From Geosiphon pyriformis (taxonomy: Eukaryota > Glomeromycota > Glomeromycetes > Archaeosporales > Geosiphonaceae): a stretch of 64,000 bases of DNA. How positions within the stretch are numbered: position 1 is the stretch's first letter; each line of letters begins with the position of its first letter. The stretch lies in the NCBI GenBank assembly GCA_016748015.1, contig JAAOMT010000617.1, positions 442,635-506,634 on the forward strand, given 5' to 3'. The notes under the pieces are model-generated. The model was not told the origin of the DNA and made no database searches. It worked only from the letters and a program-made list of their open reading frames with translations. Shown one piece after another: positions 21,922-32,750 of this stretch. The position numbers were made by a program, and so were the translations under genes.

Positions 21922-22509
21922 TCATCCAGTTGAACCAAAACCTTGGGTTCCTCTATTGTTTTTTCCTAATTGTTCTCTTTGATTGACTAGTTGCAAACCT
22001 GAAATGTTGATTAGAGGTAGGTAAATAGCTTGGGCAATTTTTTCAGCATGTTCGATCTTGAATGGTTTGTCAGTTTCATTTTGAAGCATCACTATTATGT
22101 CTCCAGTATATCCAGCATCAATTATTCCTCCTCTAACATTAATTCCTTTGCTTGCCAGAGAGGACCGGGAGGCAATTTGAACCATTGCTCCTGGTGGAAT
22201 TTCGAGTGCAATTTTGAGGTTGATTTTTGTGAGAGATTTGGGTTTGAAAACAAGAGTATTCTTGTCTGGATATCTTAGATTATATCCAGCATTAATTTCA
22301 TGTGCTTTTTCAGGTTTTATTCCTTGTCCATTGTTGTTGAAGTATTTAAGTTGTAAGGCAGGCTGATTTTCAATAAGATAGATGGGCATTGTTTTAATTT
22401 TTTCCATTGCTTTAGGTTCTCCAAATTCAATTTCGTTCTCATCACTTTTGCTGGGCAGGGGGATGCTAAGAGCATAGCATTCAGAACACCACTGTTCATC
22501 ACAAGGCAT
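21922..22509 (-). CDS. dUTPase domain of Pol, A-nested (best-preserved copy)
   Basis: An open frame of 195 residues with all five motifs of the homotrimeric dUTPase family. These are AGYNLRY (1), SRSSLASKGINVRGG (2), GGIIDAGYTGDI with the key Asp (3), EKIAQAIYLPL (4) and RGTQGFGSTG (5). The family converts dUTP to dUMP and PPi and keeps uracil out of DNA. Here it is a domain of the polyprotein between the Cys-rich block and RT. The N-terminus still carries part of the Cys-rich block (CDEQWCSECYAL). Its start in this list is only the first ATG after a stop. Confidence 0.85.
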   Translation of the reverse strand: MPCDEQWCSECYALSIPLPSKSDENEIEFGEPKAMEKIKTMPIYLIENQPALQLKYFNNNGQGIKPEKAHEINAGYNLRYPDKNTLVFKPKSLTKINLKIALEIPPGAMVQIASRSSLASKGINVRGGIIDAGYTGDIIVMLQNETDKPFKIEHAEKIAQAIYLPLINISGLQLVNQREQLGKNNRGTQGFGSTG

Positions 22510-23225
22510 AATGTATTCTTCACATAGCCTAATGTTTATTTGCTCTAATCATTGAATTTGAGCTTCTTGGGTTGGATAGATGTGACTTGTAATTTGGTGG
22601 TAGACTTCTACTTCATCTTCATAATTGAATCCAGCTAATTCCATGGTGTATTCAATGTATTCTGCTTCCTTCATTTGATGGATATCTTCTTTGGTAGCTC
22701 CATTAATTAATGTCATTGCTAGGTCAAAAATCATCTCAGCATCATGGAGGTAGTGATAAAGTTTGTTGAAAGCACTGTTGTATGCTGCATTAAAAGGTGT
22801 TCCTCTTTTTACTTTTTCTGAAATTGATAAACCATATTGGCAGGTCTGATTGCAGACTTCTTCTTTCATGGCTACATCAATCTAATTGCATTCTTCCAGT
22901 AGCATATCTCCACAAGTCAAACAAGGAGTGTTATCCTATTTTCTGCTTCTTTTTATTAGATGGCCCTATCATTCTCTGTGGCAAGCCTTGCAGTAATAAC
23001 AAGTATGATTTTCATATTCTTCTTCAGGTGAAATGCAGGCTCCCATTGACGATAGTTTCTTGTGGCAGTCCTTACATTTAAGGGGAATGTAGGGGCGTTT
23101 TTTTCTTGGTTCTGGCTTTGAGTATGGGATATTCCATCCAGGGGTTTTGGGTTCAGAGTGTGGTGTAAAATGTTCTTGTTCAGTTTCATCAGCCCAATTG
23201 GATGTTGATCCAAGAGCCATGAATG
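22510..23225 (-). pseudogene. Cys-rich multi-CxxC block, A-nested
   Basis: Located between protease and dUTPase. CxxC pairs include CYYCKAC, CNQTCQYG and, inside the dUTPase frame, CDEQWCSEC. Between them is an acidic helical stretch (EAEYIEYTMELAGFNYEDE). The spacing suggests two or more zinc-ribbon-like modules. The arrangement is repeated in A-full and, more weakly, in family B. Frames 22549-22869 and 22969-23220 carry it, broken by a TGA replacing Trp and by a stop near 22875. Confidence 0.6.
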
Positions 23226-23880
23226 TTTCGATTATTGGTTTTTTTTTTCTGGTTCAAATTCAAAAGCCGGGGCTTTTTTGGAGCATTTGTTAAATGTACT
23301 ACAAGTGGCAGGTACTCAGACATGTTGTCCTTGGTAAAAGATTTGTAGTTCTTGGGTTTCCCAGTCTAATTTTGCATTGGCTTTCTGGAGCCAATCATTT
23401 CCGACAAGAGCTTGATATTAGGGAGCATTCATGACCAAAACTTTGACTGGAATGGTGATTCCATTAATTGTAAATGGAAAATTGTCAATCTTTCCTACTG
23501 GAATCTTTTTCATGCCATTGGCAGTAACAATGATTGTCTGAGCTGGTTGGTCAACATTTTTTTTTAGCTGCTGTATTAATTGATATGTGATAATGCTTCC
23601 GGTGGATCCACTGTCTAGGATCAAGCGAATTGACTTTCTTTTTACTTCAGCTTCTGTGTACATTACAGTGATGGCTTTTTGCTTGTTAGCCGCTGCATTG
23701 CTAAGCAAGAATGGTGATTCATTTGCTTCAAATTTGAACAGGAATATATCTGAAAGATTGGCATTTTCAGCAATTTTGGCTGGTGGGATTGTGGTAGGAG
23801 TATAAGAAAGGTTTTGTTGTTGTGCTGCAGCTCTGCCTTCCAAGAGTGCAGTATAGTGAAAATTCTGTTTTTCAGGTATT
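23226..23880 (-). pseudogene. Aspartic protease, A-nested
   Basis: Retropepsin-type protease. LILDSGSTGSIITYQL carries the catalytic D-S-G, followed by FTINGITIPVKVLVMN. Upstream is a Pro/Thr/Gln-rich Gag tail. The active site is intact here. Only a few codons are stops. Confidence 0.78.
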
Positions 23881-25720
23881 GTTAAATAACTGGGTTGAGT
23901 ATGATAGTGATTGATCTTGGTTGAGTGGAATTTTAGAGGACCAATTGGTTGTTTGAACTAATTCTATTGTTGTTTACTTGGTATCGGTTTTGTGGTGTAA
24001 ATTGGTTTTGTGTAATCAGTCTTTGAGCAGGTACTTGATAATGTTGTATAAGTGGTTGTTGGTATTGCTGTTGGATTGGCTGTGGGACGGGTTGATAATA
24101 GTTACTTGGGTATTAGGGTCTTGGTAGATAGTAAGCTGGTAATGATGGTTGATAATAAGATTGCTGTGGTGGAGGGTAACGTTAATTACTCCTATTTTGT
24201 TGGTCTTGTTATAGCTTTCTGCAATCTCTTTTCCAGTGGCCAGAGATTTCACAGTAATGGCAATTCTGAGGCTGGTTATTAGGAAGTGGTGCAAAGTTAT
24301 TTTGATTTCGTCTTTGGAGTGGTTGATATCTTTAGAGTTGCTGTTGTTGTTGATTGGTAAAATAGTTTTCAACCTTCTTTGTGAGTTGGTCAATTTTTTT
24401 CCTCAGCTGCTGAGCTGGTTTCTCCAATTGCCAAATTTACAAGTTTTGTGCAATTGGCCTCTTCTATGGCCATTTTGTATCTTTTCGCATGCTGTATGGC
24501 AGAGTTTAAATCTTCTGGGGCATATGGGCGAACCTTTTTAATTAGTTTATCTTTAAGACCAGCAATAAATTGATCCAAGATTTGAGCATTGGAGTAATAA
24601 TCATTTGTTTTGAGTTGGCAAATTTGTCTGAGAAGTTTGTTGAATCTCCCAATATAAGTCATGACAGATTTGGAGAGTTCTTGTTTGATATTGCGAAAAC
24701 GATTTTGAAGTGTAATTGAGGTGTTGTTATCGGTGAATTGTTCTAGAAAGGCAGTTTTGAAAGCTGTCTAGTCATTAAAAAGGGTGGTCAAGTTTTCGAA
24801 CCATTCACCTGTTGTTCCTTTGAGGAAGTAGAGAATTGTTCTTAACATTTTGGCAGTATTCCATCCATTTGCATCTCCAGCTTTAGTAACTTGGTTGAAC
24901 CATTCTTGGGAACTGGTCTCAATGTTTTCGCCATTGAATTCAGGGATTTTTGCGATGTATGCTGTTATTTCATCTTCCTCGTTTTCACTGTCTATTGATT
25001 CTTCTTCAGATATTTCAGAGTCGTTTTTTTTGTTTGCTGCTGTCTCAGAGTGTTCACTTTGATTTTCAGCTAGAAAGTCAAGAAAATTGGAACTAGTTTG
25101 AAGGGGTTCTTGTTGTCTGGTGGGACTTCTGGGTGATGTAAAATCTTTTAGTCTTGCAAATTGATTTAAGGGTGAATTAGGTGTTTGTGCTTGTGCAAGT
25201 AAAGCTGGAAAAGATGTGATAGTAAGTGGAAGTTTTGAACTGGTCTCTTGTTCAGGTGTTTGTAAATGTTTGACAGTTGTTTTTGGTAGTATTGGAGTAT
25301 TTGGGGTGGTTTTTGAGTATTGCTTCAATTTTTGTTTGCCTTTGTTGCTTGTTTCTGTCTCTGATTCAAAATCAACGGAGTATTGAAACTGCACTGGATA
25401 TGTTTCTTCACAGTACTTGATAATATTAAAGTTAAGTTCTTGAAAGTAAGTGGCAAGTGTTTTGCTGTTAAGGTCTTCAGTTTTCAACTGTGAATAGTGT
25501 ACTAAATTATTGTAAAGATTGCTTTTGACTTCTGAGATATTGTAATTTCCAAAAAGATAATTGTTGATGCAGTTTTCAATGTATTGATATACTGATTTCT
25601 TGACAACTTCAATTCCGTCTGGAATGTTGAATCTTTGCTTGCAGTGGGTGTAAATTGACTGGTAATACTCTAGAGTTGTTGTGTCTGGTGTGGTCACCAC
25701 TTTAAAGTTGTTTTTGCTGT
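23881..25720 (-). pseudogene. Gag, A-nested
   Basis: A 310-residue open frame at 24768-25700 continues after one TAG (Trp codon) to 24390. It contains a long Ser/Thr/Pro-rich N-terminal half, an acidic run (SEISEEESIDSENEEDE) and the Ty3-type Gag domain (AKIPEFNGEN .. WFNQVTKAGDANGW .. LKGTTGEWFENL). Next come VMTYIGRFNKLLRQICQLK and a zinc knuckle of CCHC type at 24221-24262 (CHYCEISGHWKRDC). Gln-rich sequence follows. Gag would form the particle and bind RNA. Confidence 0.82.
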
Positions 25721-25731
25721 GTTGTTTCTAT

Positions 25732-25743
25732 GGGAGAGCACCA
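25732..25743 (-). promoter_or_regulatory. tRNA primer-binding site, A-nested
   Basis: TGGTGCTCTCCC on the minus strand, two bases inside the 5' LTR end. Same as in A-left. Confidence 0.7.
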
Positions 25744-25745
25744 AA

Positions 25746-26704
25746 TGTTACCAGAGGTTTTTGGTCTCTTTTCTTTAATGTTGTTGATGGCTGTTTGCTG
25801 TGAATTCACGTTTTCTGGATGTGGTTGAACCTCCAGTAACTGAATTTATCTTCAAATTATCTCCTATAATTTGAACTGCTGGGCTTATAAGTGGAATGGC
25901 CAATTCCATGCCAGTTACTTTATGTAGTTACATTGTAGTAAATGTCAACTTTTTTCCAGGAATTGCTCATCTGGAAGCTCACTAAAATGTATAGTTATTT
26001 TGCTGTGAAAGTCAACACTTCTACAAAAATCTCATTTGTAGACTACCTTAATAATTATGATAAAAAAAGAAAAGAAATATAAAAGAAATATAAAAGAAAT
26101 AGAATTTTGTTAAGAGAAACGTTTTCTATCCAGATCTGAAGTCACTAACAGTTTATTGAAATTAATAGCTAATCAATTTCAAAACATTAGTTGGGTTTTG
26201 GGGATTTTTCAAGTGTAATAATTAAAGAATTTGGTTTTTCGAATTATTTGATATTTATTTCTTTTGTGTGTATAGGAATGGTTCTAAGTAATAAATCTAA
26301 AGTAAGATACATTTCCTTGAAAAGAGAAGCTTTTCTTTTATACAACTTGTCATAACACTATTCTATGAACTTGAACTTTGCTATTTTCTACAATTTCACT
26401 GAACTAAAGATACATTTCGGCAAACTACAAGTTATTTCTGTGAACTATTAGATATTTTGGCAAATTTCTTACAAATTTTGGCGAACTTTTTAAATGTCAC
26501 ATAGTTTGGAGTATTGCATGATTGATCATCACAATTAGGTTACATTTGTGTTATGTACAAATTAGGTTATTAATTAAATGATAATTTCGGATATTTTACT
26601 AATGTAATAAGTGATAATTTGAAATGATAATATATGCTAATTAATAATAAGATTTATAAGAGTAATTTCATGTTAAACAATGTCTCTAATTTTGTTTGGT
26701 AACA
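25746..26704 (-). repeat. 5' LTR of A-nested
   Basis: 959 bp, TGTTACC..GGTAACA. The palindromic repeats (about 26395-26490) keep more CpG than A-left. The stem-loop near 26013-26035 reads TCTACAA paired with TTGTAGA, so a G-C pair in the partner LTR is an A-T pair here. Confidence 0.88.
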
Positions 26705-26708
26705 ACGA

Positions 26709-26885
26709 ATACTACTGGTAATGACTATAGACTCATTGATAGCTGAATTAACCTGTTGTTAAGCATCCAGTTGATTTCTTGACAAATGATCTCATGGCTG
26801 GCAGGTAGTATTCTGTATGCTCATTGTTTTATTGGCATAGCATTTCCAGTTTTGATTTGGTGTTGGATGATGTCAGTTCTGCCAA
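26709..26885 (-). pseudogene. Reverse transcriptase, B-inner, 5' part
   Basis: Continuation of the RT interrupted at 19128. The minus strand reads AMPIKQ.AYRILPASHEIICQEINWMLNNRL, equivalent to 3318-3450 on the plus strand. It is interrupted again at 26885 by C-solo. Confidence 0.72.
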
Positions 26886-27731
26886 TGTTACTTATAGAAT
26901 TATAGGGAATATATATTAGCATAGTTATTAGCCAATTAGAAGTAAACATAGTAAATGTGGAATTCCAGGATTCCTTTCAGGAATTGCAGGATTCCAGGAA
27001 TTACAGGATTCTTACGAGAAATCACAGGATTTCAGAATTCCAGAATTCTTTTCAAAGGAATTGCAGGATTCTGGGAATCCCAGAATTTCTGTTGTAAAGA
27101 ATTGAGGAATCAAAGAATCTCAATTATGTATATATAGCAGTAGTATGAGAAGCTGAAAAGACAGATCTCTTAGTTTAAATTTCATCTAGACAACCTTCCA
27201 AACACAATAAATAACTATTTGGTATCTCAAACCTAATTCCACTATTAACACTTCATGTTGATAGTAATTGATACTTAAACACACTGGAACAATAGCTCTT
27301 GATCACGGCTATTGATGGGATACTAACTTGCAAAACCATCTTAGCTTATTCATTATTTTCTTTTATTTCTTTTCTTTATTTTTTTTTTTGATTTTATTGT
27401 TATGCACTAATTGGTTGAATAAAGCACTAGATTACTGACATCAAAGATTGCCTGGTAAAAAACCCCTGTGAGAGAGTAGGACATGTACAGAAGATACGGA
27501 ATACTTACCAGAAGATTGCTGGCCATCATGCTGAGAGAAGAATTGACAGAATTGCAATTCTGAAAAGCTATGAATAAAACAACTATTGAATCTCTGTCTA
27601 TTATACAAAGAACTCAAACCAAAACCTTTAGATACAAAACTTTCAGATTATTAACATCAACACAAATAACTTTTAGCACCAAGTTATGAGTTTGTTATTT
27701 GATTTGAAATTCCAAAAAATCACTCATAACA
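26886..27731 (+). repeat. C-solo: solo LTR of a third Ty3-like family
   Basis: 846 bp, TGTTA..TAACA, flanked by a perfect 4-bp duplication CCAA (26882-26885 and 27732-27735). U3 (26955-27120) is an array of AGGATTC/GGAATTCC-type palindromic repeats, unrelated to those of family B. The TATA segment ATTATGTATATATAGCAGTAG (27124 on) and the stem-loop at 27291-27315 are close to family B. No internal sequence, so it is a recombination product. Confidence 0.85.
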
Positions 27732-27735
27732 CCAA

Positions 27736-28297
27736 ATTCATTTTTGCTGGCAAAGATGTTATTGAACTTGTTGAACAACATCTTCAGTTGCATGAGTTGA
27801 AGTGGGTCTAGAATCTCCATGTTTATTTGTTCCAATTGTTCTGGTTGGAGCAAATAACATTCATTTTATCCATATATTGTTTGTGATGTAATATCAACAT
27901 ATCCACAAAGCTGTGGAAAGTCTGGAATAGGATTTGGTGGTTGGTCCTCTATTTCAGTAGTTAAATGTTCTATGATGGTTCCTTCTGGTATCTCTATAAC
28001 TTTTCTGGTGTTGTTGTAAATGAGAATTTTAATGTGGCTATAGTTTCTGGCTAATATGTAGAGATTGATGAGTCCAATTTCTCCTAATTCACAACATGCT
28101 GCTTCTGTCTCAAAAATCTGGTTCTGATTCTTCACTTTCCTTTTTATGACTACCATATACTGGTCATATGATGGAATGGAAATTGGTTGACTAGTGGAGA
28201 TAATTTCTCTTTTGTTAATAATCTTTTCTTCTATCATATTAATTGATATATCTACTCTACCCGTTGATCCAAATCCTTGTATTCCTCTTGCTGTCAT
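27736..28297 (-). pseudogene. Pol linker between dUTPase and RT, B-inner
   Basis: A 143-residue open frame beginning with dUTPase motif 5 (RGIQGFGSTGRVDI) and running through the linker. This shows that dUTPase and RT are parts of one polyprotein. It includes FETEAACCELGEIGLINLY. A TAA or TGA separates it from RT. Confidence 0.7.
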
Positions 28298-28860
28298 TCC
28301 TAATTTTTCCCTATTTTTTACTAATACTAACTAAGCTATTTTGACCAGAAGCAGGAATATTGCCTGCACTATCTTTTTATTTGGCTCTATTACATAGGCC
28401 TTTTCTGAATCATTTTGTAGCATAGCAATGATATTTTCTATATATCTTGTGTCAATTATTCCTTCTCTGATGTTAATTTTTTTTTGCTAGACTACTCCTA
28501 AATGCTAGTTGAACTATTGTGGTTGCTGGAATTTCCAGTGCTATTTTCAAATCAATGCAAGTGTGCAAATGTGGTTTCAACTTGATGGCATCTTTTCCAG
28601 GATATCTTAGATCAAACTCTGCATCAGTATTATGTGCACACTCTGGCATAATATTTTTATTCTTGTTGCTGAACCATTTTAGCTCTTGCTTCTTGGTGAG
28701 GTCAGGGAGCACTATAAATGTTTTGGAGTTTGAATCTGAGTCCAAATTGCTGTTATCTTTGTTGTCATATTGAACGGAGCTAGAACCAGTGTTTTTATTG
28801 TTATCATTGTTGGAGTTTGAATTGGGATTGAAAATTGATTCCGATTATAATGTGCAGCTG
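28298..28860 (-). pseudogene. dUTPase domain, B-inner
   Basis: Motif 1 is AEFDLRYPGK, motif 2 FRSSLAKKN, motif 3 region GIIDTRYIENI, motif 4 IVQAIFLLL, and motif 5 lies in the next frame block. A stop after AKKN and another near 28340 break it. Motif 1 has Glu where family A has Gly. The Ser/Asn-rich lead-in is as in B-outer. Confidence 0.72.
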
Positions 28861-28899
28861 CTGATTGGTTCTTCTTCTTCTGGAATTGTGTAGATCATG

Positions 28900-29500
28900 C
28901 GGATCAGTGAGTTGTAAATGAGATCACACTCATTACAATATTAAAAGTCACATAGGATCAAACAGTAGTCACATAGTCAAGTGTTTAGCTGTATTAGCCA
29001 TTGCTTCTGCTTCTCTCTTGTGGGTGCCAAGTTTTGGTAATGCTCATGGAAGTCTTCTGGATTGGTTTCTATGTTGAGAAAAATGTCTGAATTTGGAACA
29101 AGGATAATGTCAATCTGTTCAGGTAAGTTGTTTTTAATTTCCAGAATTTCACTGGACATGGCTCCTTGGACTTTGGCATTTGCCATTTGCCAGATCTCAT
29201 CCTCGTTGTGTGGATAGTCATCCAATCAGTTAATTGCTTTATGCCAAGCTGCTATTATGGGTGTGCCATGACTCATCCAGTTACTGATAAGAATTGTGTA
29301 CTGGCATGAAGCATTACATGTTTCTTCTTCACCAGAAATGTTATTCCACATCCCTTCATCGAGTAACTGTTCACCACAAGTAAAACATGGTTTGTTGTCC
29401 CACTTGTCTTGGTGCTTTGGATATCTGTAGCATTCGCAATGATACAGTTTGTAGTAATAATGTGTTTGCATTCAGTGATCTTTATCTGGCACAATCCATG
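28900..29500 (-). pseudogene. Cys-rich multi-CxxC block, B-inner
   Basis: A frame at 29226-29471 reads YHCECYRYP, CFTCGEQLLDEGMW and CNASCQY, i.e. three Cys pairs in about 60 residues, followed by the helical segment at 28977-29225. The order and spacing match the family A block, so the domain predates the split of the two families. No named domain recognised. Confidence 0.6.
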
Positions 29501-29639
29501 CTCCTATGGATAAAAGTTTCTTTCCACAGTTTTTGCATTTAAGTGGAATAAATGGTGGCTGTGATAGTGGCTGGCGAACGGAATATGAACTTGTCCATCC
29601 TTTGGTTGTGTCTTCTGTTGGTTTGATTTCTCCAGATAC

Positions 29640-30640
29640 GTTTTCTTCTTTTTCCTTCCCTTTTTCTTTTTTCTCTCAACTTATTGTTGATAGCAACTTG
29701 TTTTGGTTGTTGTCAATCCAAGCATTGATGGTGGTTCCCCAAGTATGTTTTTTTCTTTGTTTTTTTTTTTCATTATCATTGTTGTCCCAGAAGAGTATTG
29801 GCAGTAGTTTATTGTGGTTATCGTTAGCCCACAAAACTTAATAGACTTTTCAGGTAGATTTTTTCTCTTCTTCTTCAAATTCAATGAATGGTACTGGTGT
29901 GTTGATGGTCTTAAAGTGGCCGCACATGGCTGGTACGCATGTATGTTGGCCATTTTGGCTGAGTTGGAGCTCTTGCATTGTCTAATCAAGGATAGCATGT
30001 GTCTTAATGAGCCAGTCATTACCAACTAGTGTTTGATATTGAGTGGCTTCCATTACCAGAACTTTGATAGGGACTATGATGCCATTGATTTCAAAAGAAA
30101 AGTCGTCAATCTCACCAATAAGAGTTTTGGTTGCTCTATTAGCTGTGATAATCCTTGTGCTGGCAGCTCTGTCAACTTGGTAACTTAATTGATCTATGAG
30201 TTGTCTGGTGATAATGCTGCCAGCTGATCCACTATTCAGGATTAGTTTGATATACTGACCATCAACTTTGGCATCAGTATACATCATGGTTATTGGTTTG
30301 GTGTCCAGAGCAGCTCCACTGAACAATAGAACTGATGTAATTTCCTCAAGTTCAAATGGAAATATGGCAGCAAGTGATTCATTTTCAGTGCTGGCAGCTG
30401 GTGGAATGTTGTGGGTAAGTGGCTTCTGGTTGGTTTCTTGTTTGCTGGATGCCACATCTTCTGGGGTAACCAGAAGACTTAAGTAGTTCTGGGAACTCGG
30501 GTTTTGATTATACCTGGTTTCTGAACTCTGCTGGTGTGATCCTGATGGTTGATTTAATAAACTGGAAATTGGTTGGTGAACTACCATTGCCAATCTCCAA
30601 TTTTGGGTTATTCTGGATTTGGGATTTCTGGATGTTATCA
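29640..30640 (-). pseudogene. Aspartic protease and flanks, B-inner
   Basis: A 219-residue open frame (29982-30641). The protease core is KLILNSGSAGSIITRQL, with Asn for the catalytic Asp, followed by FSFEINGIIVPIKVLVME and TLVGNDWLIKTHA. The upstream half is Gln/Ser-rich Gag tail. Because B-outer also has Asn here, the change may be old in this family. Confidence 0.75.
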
Positions 30641-32700
30641 TAGATGGGTTTTGGGACAGTGTTTGAATTGATTGTTGTGGTTAATAAACTATTTGTGGCT
30701 GCAGTTAATATATTATGAGTGGCTGCAGTTAATATATTTGAGATTGATATACTGGTGTTTGATAAATTGGCATTATTGGCAGATAAGCAGATTGATATTG
30801 ATTTTGATTCGAGTAATAATTTGGAGTAGAGAACTGGCGATTGGAATTCCAATATTGATTTCCTGATCATGGGTTACTATAAGCATGGCAATCGGCTCTA
30901 ATGTAACCTTGTTTACCACAGTTGTGGCAGATTTGCGTTTCTTGTTGCCACAGCTGATTTGTTGATAATGATGAACGCAACTGATTTTAAAAACGATTTG
31001 TGTTTTCTTAATTATTACATCATTGAAAAGGCTAATAAATTGGGCGATTGTCAGCTAAGTATCTCTCTAATTTCTGATTAATAAAATCACTGAATTGTTT
31101 CAGTTTAGAATCCAAGTCAGATAATTTATTCATTACTAAATTCACAGCTTGGGTGTGATTGGCTTTTAACTTAGCAGCTTCAAAATCTCTAACATGAGTG
31201 ACTGCAGTAGAAAGATCTACCAGATGCATTGGACATACTCATTGGAGGATGCTGCTGCATAAGCCTCTAATGAACTGATTTAAGATTTGTGGTACTGTAA
31301 AGTAATCAGCTTGGATAGCTTGGATTTGGTGCAGATTTCTGTGGAAGCATCTCAAGTAAGTGGTGACTGTTTCTGTGTCCTCTTGTTTTAGGGTGGTGAA
31401 AGTACTTGTCAGGTGGTTGATACTGTTATTATTACTAAAATATCTTAGGAATTCTATTTTAAATGCATTAAAATTTTGGGGTTTCTGGGCCAAGCTATAA
31501 TATCATGAGTTGGTAGTATCCTTTAGAAAATATGGGATGACTTGTATTGTTCTTGTGTCATCCCAATTATTTGCAGTAATGGCTTTGGCAATGTCATTGA
31601 TCCATGTCTGGGCATCATCTTCTTCACTGGTGAACTTCTCAAGTTTTGCAATTGGTGCCAAAGCCATTGGTGCGATTGGTTGCTGTTGTTGTATTGGTGA
31701 TTGAAGCTGTTGTTGTAATTACTGAACTGGTTGCTGGATAAGTTGCTGTAGTAATGGCTGTTAAAAAAGTATTTGCTGTTGTTAAATTGGTTCGATAATC
31801 AGTTCAATTGGTGGCTGATCAATGACAATATTTAGAGGTAAGTTTTGTTGATTAATTAAGTCGGAATTTTGGTCATTCTGATTTGGCAGAGTTTTGATTT
31901 CTGGATTTTCTAGATTTTGATCTTGCTGAGTCTAAAAATTCAGGGTCTCAATATCTGGGTTCTCAGTAATTGGGTTCTGGTAAGTGAATTCTTGATCTTT
32001 AGATTCTTTTTTCTCTTTTTCTTCTTGTTTTTTTTCCAATTTGGTTGGTTCTCACAGATCAATAATTCCAAAATCTGGTTGAAGTGGTGGTGATCAAACT
32101 CCTAATGGCATTGGTGATCTTGATTTGAATCCCTCAAAGTACGCGCCATATGGTTCTAATAGATCTTCTTTTCTTTGTTTACTTTGGAATGAAAATCATC
32201 CAAATGTTGATGTCGCATTTAATATAGACATGCCTGCTAATGCGATATTGATGACGCTTCTAAGAGTATAATGATATAATAAATTTGTAGGTGATTCAAT
32301 TCTGTGTTTCTTCCAAGTGAGTGGTTGGATTTATTGAAGTGTTACTGCCGGTGTTTGTAATTTTCCTTTGTCTTTACTTGTATAAGTGATTGGGTATCTT
32401 TGTTGTGTGTGATGTTCAATTTCCTTATTAATCTCAGTGATGATAGATGCAAAGTTATAATTTGTTGGTAAGCTGGTGTTTTGGATTAATTCGTGGTAAA
32501 AAGTTTCTCTTGCTGATTTAGTGTTTACTGGCATTCCTAACAAATAGACAATTCTTTTATTGACATAGAAATTGAAGGCTGATTCTGCTGATATCTGATT
32601 GTGGTTCAATCCCAAGTGTTGATAGTAATGTTGAAATAAGAATTTTGCGAATCCTAAATGATTTGCTCTTATACTTTCTGATTCTGCCACTGTTGATTTA
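30641..32700 (-). pseudogene. Gag, B-inner
   Basis: N-terminal domain at 32331-32690 (SIRANHLGFAKFLFQHYYQ ..), then a Gln/Pro-rich spacer. The Gag core follows (TWINDIAKAITANN .. IPYFLKDTTNS .. FNAFKIEFLRYFSNNN, with LRCFHRNLHQI), then 31032-31229. The zinc-knuckle-like CHNCGKQGYIRADC is at 30888-30929. The third ligand is Tyr instead of His. Several Trp and Gln codons are stops. Confidence 0.75.
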
Positions 32701-32736
32701 TTTGTTGGTACTGGTTCTCTGTAGGATTATACCTCA

Positions 32737-32748
32737 CAGGGAGCACCA
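32737..32748 (-). promoter_or_regulatory. tRNA primer-binding site, B-inner
   Basis: The minus strand reads TGGTGCTCCCTG two bases inside the 5' LTR. It shares its first eight bases with family A. Confidence 0.68.
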
Positions 32749-32750
32749 AA

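Larger units (their letters stand above)
19129..26704 (-). mobile_element. A-nested: Ty3/gypsy family A, integrase-deleted
   Basis: A 7576-bp element inserted into the RT of B-inner. Both LTRs are 959 bp and nearly identical, so it is among the younger insertions here. The target duplication is ATGA (19125-19128) and ACGA (26705-26708). The uninterrupted B sequence fits ACGA, so the left copy has a CpG-to-TpG change. An internal deletion removed the end of RNase H, all of integrase and most of ORF3. Confidence 0.88.

Noticed and set aside
26955-27120. Heat-shock elements in the C-solo U3
   Set aside because: Some TTCnnGAA spacings occur by virtue of GAATTC-rich palindromes, but the phasing is irregular, so no specific factor can be named.
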